DNA of 64,000 bases. It comes from Apis mellifera (taxonomy: Eukaryota; Arthropoda; Insecta; Hymenoptera; Apidae). A program made the position numbers and the translations under genes. How positions within the stretch are numbered: position 1 is the first letter of the stretch; each line of letters starts with the position of its first letter. Shown in pieces: positions 50,917 through 61,589 of the stretch. The DNA lies in contig NC_037648.1 in NCBI RefSeq assembly GCF_003254395.2, forward strand, positions 2,149,868 to 2,213,867. Direction: 5' to 3'. Below the pieces are notes generated by a model. It searched no databases. It had not been told where the DNA came from and was given only the letters and a program-made list of their open reading frames with translations.

Positions 50917-51861
50917 CACTTCCCCCCTCTCCCTTACTTAACTCGAGACTTCTACTACCCACGGGCTAGGAAAGCCCGTTGTATAAGGTGCAAGGTACGA
51001 TGTGCTCGGTGGGCACAGTGTGTCCGACGTTTCTCCAGGGAGCGATCAATGATAGGCCGGGGGTACGAGTCACGTGACCCCCGCCGCGGGGAGTTCGCGC
51101 AATGCATCACCAACCAGCCACCCCCGGCCCACCCCCTTCCTCCTTCTTCCACCGCCACCTCGAGCGCCCCTCCGTTTCGGCCAACCCCTCCTCGACACCC
51201 CGCAACACCACCGTAACCAGCTTCCTCCTCCTCCTCCTCCTGCCCACCTCCCCTCCCTTCCTCCTCCCTCTCCTCTCCTCTCCTCCGATCGTCCACCACC
51301 ACCACTGCGAGTGGTTGTAGTTGATGTTGCACTAATACACGAGGCAGAGGATGGTCACGTGTCACGTGGCGTATACGTACACGCGATGCAGTCTTTCCTC
51401 TTTCTTGGAGGGGGTGGAGGGGGTTACTAAACGGGGTTGTTGCTACGTTGCTCTTGGCGACCGAGCAAGTGTCGTCGAGGTTGTAGACGTCTTTGAGCGG
51501 GCGACACCCACTCAAAGGATACCTGTGATGTCCTCTCTTGCAACTTCTCCTCCCCCCTCTCCTCTTCTCTTCTCTTTCTGCTCTCCACTTGCGAGGAACT
51601 CGCTCGAGGGATGGACTGTTCTCCTGATTTCGAATTTTAGGGGATGATTCCTTTTTTTTTCTTTTGGGGAATGATAATTATAATCGTAGATTTTAATTTT
51701 AATTTTAGGATAATTTTTTCCTTTCTTTCTAAAAATTTGGATGAGTTCTTTAATTAAGAAATGAATTCAATTAATTCAATCATCCTTCCTTTAAATATCA
51801 TTTTCAAAATTAAAAAGAAAAAGAAACGCGATACTCTAAAAGTAGATTTAATTCTCTCTTG

Positions 51862-51864
<3 letters not shown>
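50917..51864. other. GC- and CpG-rich block
   Basis: 50930-51640 is GC-rich with pyrimidine tracts (CCTCCTCCTCC at 51225-51240) and open in many frames on both strands, so the 186-codon minus frame at 50955-51515 (low complexity, Arg/Glu/Gly runs) is not called. 51640-51864 is AT-rich. Confidence 0.4.
51071..51368. promoter_or_regulatory. Three CACGTG E-boxes, two in tandem
   Basis: GTCACGTGAC at 51069-51078 is a perfect 10-bp palindrome. At 51356-51361 and 51363-51368 two CACGTG sites lie one base apart (CACGTGTCACGTG). Such motifs bind bHLH factors (established); function here is inference. Confidence 0.35.

Positions 51865-51916
<52 letters not shown>
51865..51916. repeat. (GA)n microsatellite
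   Basis: About 26 GA units without interruption. Confidence 0.95.
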
Positions 51917-51919
<3 letters not shown>

Positions 51920-53241
51920 GAAATTCCGCAGATTTCTCGGCCCAATAACATATCAAGCAGGGCCAGAGAGTCGGATGACAGATGCGCGCGGAATTTTTCC
52001 TCGAGATCGTTTCCAGGATCCGGTCATGATTTCCCAAGGGGGTCGCGGGGGTCGCTTTCCCGCACATTCTCATGCGGACGCGCGGTGTACCGTGAACCGG
52101 GCGACTGACCGCAGAATTTAAATGCCATTATGAATATTTTTCGTCCCTTCCTCCACCTTCGAGGACTGGTCGGTGTCTTACCAAAAACGAGGATCTTTAT
52201 TTTCATACGAATTCCCCTCCCTCTTCTCCTCTCAACGTCGTGAAATATGCATTGGATGCAAAAGAAATACACGCGTTGTTGGTTCGTTCGAGAAACTTAA
52301 AATTGGACATTTTTGTATACATTTTTGGATCAAGCGATAAATGATTTTTACGAGACGAAGAGAAAGAATGTCGATTTTCAAAATTATATATTTTTCGATG
52401 GACCGGATTTGAGCGACATCTGTGTTGAGAAAGAAGAACACAGGAGGGGAGAGGAGGGTTGGTGGTGAGTAACGCGATTTTATTTTAAACGGGCGCGGTG
52501 TAAAAAGCGCCCCTGCATCTACATTCTCTCATTCTCACGACTCTCAACCCTTAACGTCGCTGTTATATTGCCCCGAGAGCCGTCTGTTTGCATGCTAAAA
52601 AGGTTTGAAACAGGCGGGACAGGAATAATATTCGCGCGGTTACGGCTCGTATCCTCGATCGTTTCGTTTTTAAAAATGAAACTTGATTCAATGATATTAC
52701 TCGAGATATAAAAATTTTCCTCGCGCGAATAAAATTAAACGAGATCAATAATAAAATTAAATTACAAATTTTATTATAAATTTAATTCAACAATTTTTCT
52801 TTTTTCTTTTTTTTTCGATAAGATTTTATTTAAAGATACGCGCGAGAAAGGAATTTCAATTTGCACCTGTTGATCGCCGCTTATTATTACGGAATAACAA
52901 GCATAGGAGGAAATCGAAAGGGGGATTCGGAAGGAGCGAACGGCTCGTTAAGGCTCGGCCGCGATCGTGGCGACGCCGTCATTATCACGGTGGACAACGG
53001 GAGTGTAAACGAGCCTTAGTGGCCGTAACACCGCGCCAGAATGTCGGCCCCCTTCGGCATTCTACGGCTCGCGCTCGTTACGAGCCTGTTAGCCGCGCGA
53101 TAACTTTCAGCTTACTGCCACCGTCGTGAAACGGCACACCCGGTTGGTCGGCCACCATCGCCGATTGCGAATGGGGAAGCGTGACACACTCGCGCCGCCT
53201 GGCGACGATTGAAACAACGAAATCTTCTTATTAACTTGCTC
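51917..53241. other. GC-rich patches in mixed non-coding DNA
   Basis: GC-rich at 51950-52120, 52430-52640 and 52860-53220. The last contains a short inverted repeat GGCTCG...CGAGCC near 53064-53084. No supported gene. Confidence 0.4.
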
Positions 53242-53328
53242 CTTCGTATCTCTTCATCTTTCTCTTATTTATAACTTTTCTTCGTATCTCTTCATCTTTC
53301 TCTTATTTATAACTTTTCTTCGTATCTT
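53242..53328. repeat. Tandem duplication, 38-bp unit, 2.3 copies
   Basis: CTTCGTATCTCTTCATCTTT starts at 53242 and 53280; a third partial copy (CTTCGTATCTT) starts at 53318. The first two copies are identical. Confidence 0.95.
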
Positions 53329-53520
53329 AAGTTTTTCGTTATTGTTATTTATTTTTTATATATTATTATTTTATATATTTATTTTATATTATTATATATA
53401 TATATTATTATACATATATTATTATATTATATAAATATATTTTTATTTTATATTATTTATATATATATATTATTTATATATTATTTTTTTTTTTTATATA
53501 TCTTTTTAAAATTGGAAGAT
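53329..53520. repeat. AT-only low-complexity DNA
   Basis: TATATTATTATTTTATATATT-like text made almost entirely of A and T, with a T-run at 53486-53495. Confidence 0.9.
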
Positions 53521-54764
53521 TTTAAGAAATTTCTTAATATTGATTTTATTCGTTATTCTGCTGTTATTGTATATATTGTATTCGATATATATATAGGAGA
53601 GAACAAAAATTGGATTTTATTTTATTTTATCGATATTATAATTCATACGTGAAAAAAATAAGACGTGTAAAATTTTTCCAATCAAGATTACCGAAAAATA
53701 TAACAGTTTAAATAAATAAGTTGAATTTCCTTTCAAACGGTGCTTATAAAGTAATCGAATTAAAAGTTTCAGAAGAGCGGAATAAGTGGAATAAGTAAAT
53801 GATACACGCGGCATGGTAATTCTCGGGTAATTTAAGCGTACCAGAGAGAAAGAATTGAATTTTTCTCCACGCCTCCATCGAGTACATTTCCAACAAGTTT
53901 TCCACAATGTGCTATAATATTTTTACGCCTTATTATTCTTCTGGAGGGTGGGATCGCCCTTTCCTTGAATACGCCACTGGCGATAAAAGGCGATTAGGAA
54001 AAGGAAATGTGGCAAGTTGAATGTTGTTGAAACTCGGCTGATTTCGAGATCCACCATCTTTATTAATTATAAAAATATTTAATATTATATTTAAATATTA
54101 ATTAATTATAATTAATTATGAAAAATATATCACGCATGCTCAAGATTGATATCGATTTTTTTTTCTTTCCTTTCTTTCATAATCTTTGTGGAAATTAAGA
54201 GATAAGAGGAAATTGGTCTTTCTGTGTTTAAGTTAAGACTGATATTGGATCATTTGACGAGTATTATTTAAAAAAATAAATTAATCTCAAACGAAATTAT
54301 TGTTGACACTAATCGTATAGATCCTAAAATTGCATAATTAGAGATTCATCCAACAAATAATACTGGATAAACTCTTAAACCCAAAACCAATAATATAAAT
54401 AAAATTCTAAATTCTATAAAATATATTGATCTAAATCAAGGATATAAAATTCATATAACCAATGATAAAAAAAAAAATATCATTATTGGTCTGTAAATAA
54501 ATAAATTTGAATAATTAAAAAAAAATCACTTTTTAGATAATAATTTTAATACATCACTAAAATATACCAAATAATATAATTTTATTTGATCCTTTTCGAT
54601 CTTGAATATATCCTAAAATCTTTCGTTCTAATAAAGTTAAATTAATCATTTATTGTATTAAAGTATGGAAAAGTGTAACGAAGCTATATAAAAAGAAGTA
54701 TTATTTTTTTAAATTTGTTAAATGAATTAAAACATTTATATTTATATCTTTTTATCCAAATTAA
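53521..54764. other. AT-rich non-coding DNA
   Basis: No supported feature. A slightly GC-richer patch lies at 53760-54050. A 96-codon minus frame (53617-53907) is AT-rich and unsupported. Confidence 0.5.
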
Positions 54765-57425
54765 AATTGAAAGAACTGGAAGCCACGAAGTAACAAGAAA
54801 CCTCGAATATATTTCGATTTATAATTCGAAAAACATTTAATAAAAAACTAAACTTTTATAGAGGAGAAACATGAAAAAAATCACGAAAGCAAAAGTTTAA
54901 TTTCTCGAAAACTATTCCAATTTTTCCACAGCCCAAAAATATATCAATTGAAAAGCAGAAAGTGACAAAGATCCACAGTGAACCAGTCTTCAATTCAGAT
55001 TTTTATTTCGAAAATATTTAATTATCCAAATTTCTACAATCAAATATAAAAGACACGATCTTTAGATCAATTCTTCCAATTTTTTCGAAAGTAGGATTGT
55101 TCACAAATTTCCATAATCAATAGAGACACAGAAACTAAAAGTGGAAAACCACGAAGTGACAAGAAGCATTTATTAATCAATGTATCAAAGCTCGAATATA
55201 TTTCAATTTTCTCGAAAATACAGCTTTCACAAATTTCCAACTGGAAATGAAACATTCGTTGATCCACGATGAAATAAAAATTGGAATATTCTTATTCTTT
55301 CGAAAACACACAAATGAGAATTGGAAAATCAGGAATTAAGGAGAAAAGTATTCGTCGATTCGCAATGGATCAGAGCTCGAATATTCTTTTAAATAGGATC
55401 AATAGATATATCTGGAGGACCAATGAGAAGCAATGACAAGACCTTGAATATTTTAATAACAGCTATCCACGATCGACAGACGCAGAAAGAAGAAGTGAAA
55501 AACCACGAAATGACAAGAAGCATTTATTAGAGTATTCCAATTCTTCTCAAAACAGCTATCCACAGAAAAAAAAATTGAGAAACCACGAAATGACAAGAAG
55601 CATTCGTTAGAGTATTCCAATTCTTCTCAAAATACAGTTATCCATTAATTTCCACGATCGACAGACACAGAAAGAAGAACTGAAAAACGAAATAAAACAT
55701 TCGTTGATTCACAATGAAACAAAGCTCGAGTATTCTTCTCCAAAAAGTAGCTATCTATGATACAAACAATAATACAGCTATCTACGATTGACAGAGAGGA
55801 GAACTAGAAAATCACAAAAATTCGTTGATCCACAAAGAAACAGAGCTCGAGTATTCCAATTCTTCTCCAAAAAGTAGCTATCCATAATACAATTAATAAT
55901 ACTATGAATCTATCTACGAATTTCCAGGTTGACAGAGAGGAGAATTGGAAAATCACAAAATTAAGGAGAAAAGTATTCGTCGATCCGCAATGGATCAGAG
56001 CTCGAATATTCTTTTAAATACGATCAATAGATACATGTAGAGGACCAATGAGAAGCAATGACAAGAGACATTCGTCGATCCATAAAGAAACAGACCTCGA
56101 TTATTTCAATAACAGCTATCGACAGACGCAGAAAGAAGAAGTGAAAAGCCACGAAATGACAAGAAGCATTCGTTAAAATATTCCAATTTTTCTCAAAACA
56201 CAGTTATCCACAGAAAGAAAAAGTGAAAAGCCACGAAATGACAAGAAGCATTCGTTCAAGTATTCCAATTTTTCTCAAAACAGCTATCTACAGAAAAAAG
56301 AACTGAGAAACCACGAAATGACAAGAAGCATTTGTTAAAGTATTCCAATTCTTCTCCAAAAAGTAGCTATTCATAATACAATTAATAATATATCTACGAA
56401 TCTATCTACGAATTTTCACGATTGACAGAGAGGAGAATTGGAAAATCACAAAATGACAAGAGACATTCGTTGATCCACAAAGAAACAGAACTCGAGTATT
56501 CCAATTCTTCCACAAAACACAGTTATCCATTAATTTCCATGATTGGACACACAGAAAAAAAAACTGAGAAATCATCAAATGACAAAAGGCATTCATTGAC
56601 TCACAAAGAAATAGATCTCGACTATTCCAATTCTCTGCAAAACAAAGCCACAAATTTATAAGATATATATGGAGAGGAAACTTGGAAAATGACAAGAAGC
56701 ATTCGTTGACTCATAATGAAGCAGAATATTCCAATAATACAGTTATTCACAAATTTCGATCGACATACACAGAGAGGAGATCTGAAAAACCATGAAATGA
56801 CAAGAAGCATTCATTGATCCACAAAGAAACAGAGTTCGAGTATTCCAATTTTTCTCACAGCTATCCACAAATTTCTACGATCGACACAGACATAGAAAGA
56901 AAAACTGAAAAACCACGAAATGACAAGAAAATGATCAAAAAATCAGAATTTGAATATTCCAATTCTTCTTACAGCTATCAACAAATTTCGATCGACAGAC
57001 AGAAAAAGTGAAGAACCACGAAATGACAAGAAGCATTCGTTCATTCAAAAAGAAACAGAGCTCGACTATTCCAATTTTTCTCACAGCTATCCACAAATTT
57101 CCACGATACAGATAGATACAGAAAGAAGAACTGAAAAACCATGAAATGACAAGATGCATTCATAATGAAGCAGACCTCAACTATTCCAATTCTTCTCAAA
57201 ACACAGCTATTCACAAATTTCCACGATGAACAGACAGAAGAAATAAAAAAAATAAAAAGAAGCATTCGTTGATTCAAAAAAAGCTCGACTATTCCAATTC
57301 TTCTCACAGCTATTCACAAATTTCCACGATCGACAGAAAGAAGAACTGAAAAACCACGAAATGATAAGAAGCACTCACAAAGAAGAAACAGACCTCGATT
57401 ATTCCAATTCTCCTCCAAAACTCCC
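54765..57425. repeat. Tandem array, ~110-130-bp unit, about 20 copies
   Basis: The core AACCACGAAATGACAAGAAG followed by CATTCGTTGATCCACAAAG recurs at about 55158, 55512, 55590, 56158, 56240, 56320, 56456, 56577, 56692, 56801, 56920, 57025, 57147, 57260 and 57362, with older units back to 54765. Each full unit continues AGCTCGAGTATTCCAATTC, CACAGCTATCCACAAATTTC and GATCGACAGACACAGAAAGA. A ~625-bp superunit is visible: GAGAAAAGTATTCGTCGATC with its unusual neighbours appears at 55341 and 55966. Several units are read through without stops on both strands. Confidence 0.92.
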
Positions 57426-57923
57426 ATCCTCCAAATTTCGATAAGAATACGAAGATGGAAAGGGAAGAAGCGGGAAGGGAAAACGGCGCGAAACGCGAAC
57501 GGAAGCGAGTTGATTACCCGTTGATCGGGGGTGATTCCACGGTGGATCGCAGAGAGCTCGAACGTTCCGGTTGCGGTAACCTGCGGCCAGGCCTCGGCTT
57601 AGATACACGCTGGCTTAGATCCGCCTTGGGACCCTCTCGGCTCGGGAGGCGATACGTCAACGTCATAACGTTGGGGCCATAAATCCGGCTCGCACGCGGC
57701 CGAACCTCGCATACGAGAGACCACACGCGGGCCACAACCGTCCATATAATCCGTGTCCCCGCCCGGCCCGACTCCAATTTAGTTTGCACGCTGACTTTGT
57801 TAGATACCGGCCGCGTCCATCCATCACCCGCGTCCACCATCCGGCCAACTATATGTACACGGAAGCTTAGATACGTGGGAATGTTTCGAACGATACGCGT
57901 TTCGACCTTGCTCCACCATCACT

Positions 57924-57960
<37 letters not shown>

Positions 57961-58055
57961 TCGTTGCGCGGTTCCTTTCGAAAAGAAGTCGATCGCAATT
58001 TTTCTTCGCGCATATTCCACTTCTATTCGCTGTTATCGTATATACGATAGAGTAT
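57426..58055. other. GC-rich block after the ~125-bp array
   Basis: 57450-57900 is CpG-rich with overlapping open frames on both strands (75-108 codons), none supported. Contains the (TTTC)n listed separately. Confidence 0.4.
57923..57960. repeat. (TTTC)n microsatellite
   Basis: About nine tandem TTTC units. Confidence 0.95.
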
Positions 58056-59876
58056 AAAGGGTGTCCTAAAATTAATTTGAATTAAATATAAAAGAGAGTT
58101 TTTAAATATTTATTTCTTAAGTGAATCATAAAGTAATCATAGGATAGGGTTATTTATGTCTCACCTGTCAAATTGTTCTTTTTTCAGGGTTGCCAATAAT
58201 TTAATGCAAAAATGGCGGCAAATTCAAATTTTGCATTAATTTTGGGACATATGAATAATCGTTTGAAAATTTATTTTTCAAGTTAAAATAAACAAGAAGA
58301 TAATCAAGCTTCATTTCTGAACGATAGACTATGTGTATATAAAGGGTGTCGCAAAATTAATTTGAATTAAATATAAAAGAGAGTTTTTAGTCTTTGGATA
58401 TTTATTTCTTAAGTGAATCATAAAGTAATCATAGGATAGTTATTTATGATTCTTACCTGTTCTTTTTTCAGGGTTGCCAACAACTTAATGCAAAAATGGC
58501 GGCAAATTCAAATCTTACGTTAATTTTGGGATACTCTACATATGAATAATCATTTGAAAATTTATTTTTCAAATTAAAATAAACAAGAGGATAATCAAGC
58601 TTCATTTCTGAACGATAGACTATATGTATATAAAGGGTGTCTCAAAATTAACGCAAGATTTGAATTAAATATAATTTTGGGACACCCTAAATATAAATAA
58701 TCGTTTGAAAATTTATTTTTCAAATTAAAATAAACAAGAGGATAATCAAGTTTCATTTCTGAACGATAGACTATGTGTGTATATAAAGGGTGCCTCAAAA
58801 TTAATTTGAATTGAATATAAAAGAGAGATTTTAGTCTTTGGATATTTATTTCTTAAGTGAATCATAAAGTAATTATAGAATAATTATTTATGACTCTCAC
58901 CTGTCAAACTGTTCTTTTTTCAGGGTTGCCAACAACTTAATGCAAAAATGGCGGCAAATTCTACATATGAATAATCGTTTGAAAATTTATTTTTCAAGTT
59001 AAAATTATATAGACTGTGTATATATAAATTTTCAAACGATTATTCATATTTAGGGTGTCCCAAAATTATATTTAATTCAAATCTTGCGTTAATTTTGGGA
59101 CATATGAATAATTGTTTGAAAATTTATTTTTCAAATTAAAATAAACAAGAGGATAATCAAGCTTCATTTCTGAACAATAGACTATGTGTATATATAAAGG
59201 GTGTCCCAAAATTAATTTGAATTAAATATAAAAGAGAGTTTCTAGTCTTTGGATATTTATTTCTTAAGTGAATCATAAAGTAATTATAGGATAATTATTT
59301 ATGACTCTCACTTATCAAACTGTTTTTTTTTCAGGGTTACCAACAACTTAATGCAAAAATGGCGGCAAATTCTACATATGAATAATCGTTTGAAAATTTA
59401 TTTTTCAAATTAAAATAAACAAGAGAATAATCAAGCTTCATTTCTGAACGATAGACTATGTATATATAAAGGGTGTCTCAAAATTAACGCAAGATTTGAA
59501 TTAAATATAATTTTGGGATACCCTAAATATAAATAATCGTTTGAAAATTTATTTTTCAAGTTAAAATAAACAAGAGGATAATCATGCTTCATTTCTGAAC
59601 GATAGACTATGTGTATATAAAGGGTGTCTCAAAATTAACACAAGATTTGAATTAAATAATAATAAAAGAGAGTTTTTAGATATTTATTTCTTAAGTGAAT
59701 CATAAAGTAATCATAGGATAATTATTTATGACTCTCACTTGTCAAACTGTTTTTTTTTTCAGGGTTGCCAACAACTTAATGCAAAAATGGCGGCAAATTC
59801 TACATATGAATAATCGTTTGAAAATTTATTTTTCAAATTAAAATAAACAAGAGAATAATCAAGCTTCATTTCTGAC
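58056..59876. repeat. Tandem array of long (~285 bp) and short (~152 bp) units with transposon-like ends and one inverted segment
   Basis: AAAGGGTGTCCCAAAATTAA-like unit starts lie at 58057, 58341, 58632, 58785, 59197, 59468 and 59619. Long units contain GTGAATCATAAAGTAAT, CTCACCTGTCAAACTGTTC, TTTTTTCAGGGTTGCCAAC and AAAATGGCGGCAAATTC (five copies, first at 58209-58219), then a common 3' part ending AGCTTCATTTCTGAACGATA. Short units (58632, 59468) lack the middle. A stretch at about 59024-59100 is in reverse orientation. The array ends sharply at 59876 within the TTCATTTCTGA block. Confidence 0.93.
58634..58688. mobile_element. 55-bp near-perfect hairpin resembling a minimal DNA-transposon pair of ends
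   Basis: AGGGTGTCTCAAAATTA (58634-58650) and TAATTTTGGGACACCCT (58672-58688) are 17-bp inverted arms with one mismatch around a 21-base loop. Copies occur at 59470-59524 (one more mismatch) and in reverse at 59052-59100. The AGGGTGTCCC end is typical of insect MITEs (general knowledge), so the array may descend from nested or internally deleted elements. Confidence 0.4.
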
Positions 59877-60994
59877 CTGGATAGCTCTTGCTCAAACGAT
59901 TCTTTCCTTTACCAATCCTGTATGTAAAACAATCGTCCTCTTCTTCAGATTCAAACACGATGACACGAAAATCCCCACGAACGAGGCCGATCCATTCCAC
60001 GGATAAAAGAAGAAAAAAAAGTGTAATCCTCCCTCGGGGAGGCTCCGTTCGCGAGGAGAGAAAGTGTCCATTAACTTTGGCCGCCCTTTTAACGCATCGT
60101 CGTCCACGCCGATCTTCTCCTTCGACGCGTGACGAGCTACCCTCCCCCCCTCCATTTATTTTCGCGTTGTCACCATATCCTCTCCATCTCCTCCTTTGGA
60201 AGATCGTGGCTCGATGGAAAGCCACACGTATATATGTGTGTATATATTTCATCAAGGAAGACAGGAGGACGGAAACGGGGCTCGGCCAAAGGGCGGAAAT
60301 GGCGGCCACGGAGAAGTATAAATCGAATCGCGCGCACGCCCTTTAAATTCCACGGCGCCCATCGGATTCTATCGGATGCGGTGGAGTACGAGCCGGAAAA
60401 TGGCAATAATTTCGGAAGGAGAATCGAGATGGGGCGCCCCCTTCGCCTCTTAAAATCGAGAGAGGGAATTATATATTTCCAATTCTGAGTGTTTTGAAAG
60501 GAACAATTGAAAGATTGTACTTTGGACGTTTAAGAAAGAGTGAAGGAATTCTGAGTTTTTTTTTTTAGATTCAATCTAAATTGAAATGGCGTTCATCAAT
60601 CCTTTCAAAAAGACTGTGAAGTATTTTTAAAGTTAAATATACAAATGTTCCAGAATCAGTGATATGGAAAAGTATAATTATAATAAAATTATTGGAATAG
60701 TATTTAGAAAAATTTATTTACTAATTTCAAGAAAGTTTTGCTTATTATATAGAATATAATAAATTATAGAAATTTTATATAATTTCAAGTGAAAATTTCT
60801 TTTACAAATATAAATTTCCTAAAATCTATCTCAGTCTATATAATAGCCAAACTATGTATAAACTATGTATAAAAAATGTATATTATTTATAAATTACGAT
60901 AAATTATTTCTAAATAATATCATATAATATTTATGTATAGAGAATAACGATAAGAACAAGAACAAACGGATGATTTCGATTACTTGTTAAAAAA
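59877..60994. other. GC-rich patch then AT-rich DNA
   Basis: 59940-60460 is GC-rich, open in several frames on both strands (up to 152 codons at 59888-60346), with no splice or domain support. 60480-60990 is AT-rich. Confidence 0.4.
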
Positions 60995-61432
60995 ATGGCA
61001 TCGATCGGGGCACGCGAAATTTCATTAAAAAATTCACGAATGAAAAAGGAAAAAGGGAAAAGAAAAAACTGTTGGAATAATTCCGCCAGCCACTGTATCT
61101 ATTATATCCTTTGGATAGGAGACAAGCAGAAACTGGATACGACGTATGCTAGTTTTCGAGAACGGGGCGCAAACTCTCCCGAGGGGGATGCCGACGAGGA
61201 TATTGAATATCAGATCGCGTGTCCCCGGCGTGTTTATTCGCGCGGCGGCGAACGCGCGGCACAGGAAACAAAATCCTGTGTGCCCGAAGGGTGGTACACG
61301 ATTGCGCGAGATCTTTTGTCGTGGGTGATTGAAAATAGGTGTAGGCCAAGTCGACGCCTGTTTTTCGCCACCCTCTTCGGGGACCACCCTTGCTGCTCTC
61401 GTTGTTGCTTCTCCTCTCTTCGTTGCACGTAG
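60995..61432 (+). CDS. Possible open reading frame, 145 residues
   Basis: ATG at 60995 in a favourable insect context (AAAAAATGGC) opens a frame to TAG at 61430-61432. The product would have a lysine/arginine-rich N-terminal part (NSRMKKEKGKRKNC), an acidic patch (PEGDADEDIEYQI) and a Cys-rich end (HPCCSRCCFSSLRC). No signal peptide or known domain. The same GC-rich DNA is also open for 110-117 codons in two minus frames, so this may be composition alone. Confidence 0.2.
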   Translation: MASIGAREISLKNSRMKKEKGKRKNCWNNSASHCIYYILWIGDKQKLDTTYASFRERGANSPEGDADEDIEYQIACPRRVYSRGGERAAQETKSCVPEGWYTIARDLLSWVIENRCRPSRRLFFATLFGDHPCCSRCCFSSLRCT

Positions 61433-61589
61433 TCGTTCGATATGGATATATCGTATCGTAGATTAATATGAAAGTTGGCAATAAGAGTTTGGGAGGATTC
61501 CTTGGGAGAATTCGAAATAATCGAAATAACGTGAATTTTTTGATTCAGATTTTAGATTGTTCGAGAAGATTATATTATAGATTTTTTTT

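Noticed and set aside
50955..51515. 186-residue minus-strand frame
   Set aside because: Low-complexity Glu/Arg/Gly runs from purine-rich tracts; the plus strand is open in other frames over the same DNA.
52182..52206. Minus-strand ATG plus MKIKILVF directly before a GTAAG donor
   Set aside because: Only 25 bases of coding sequence, weak start context and a common donor word; could be a signal-peptide exon but is not supportable alone.
59888..60346. 152-residue plus and 147-residue minus frames
   Set aside because: Mutually overlapping open frames in one GC-rich patch; composition explains both.
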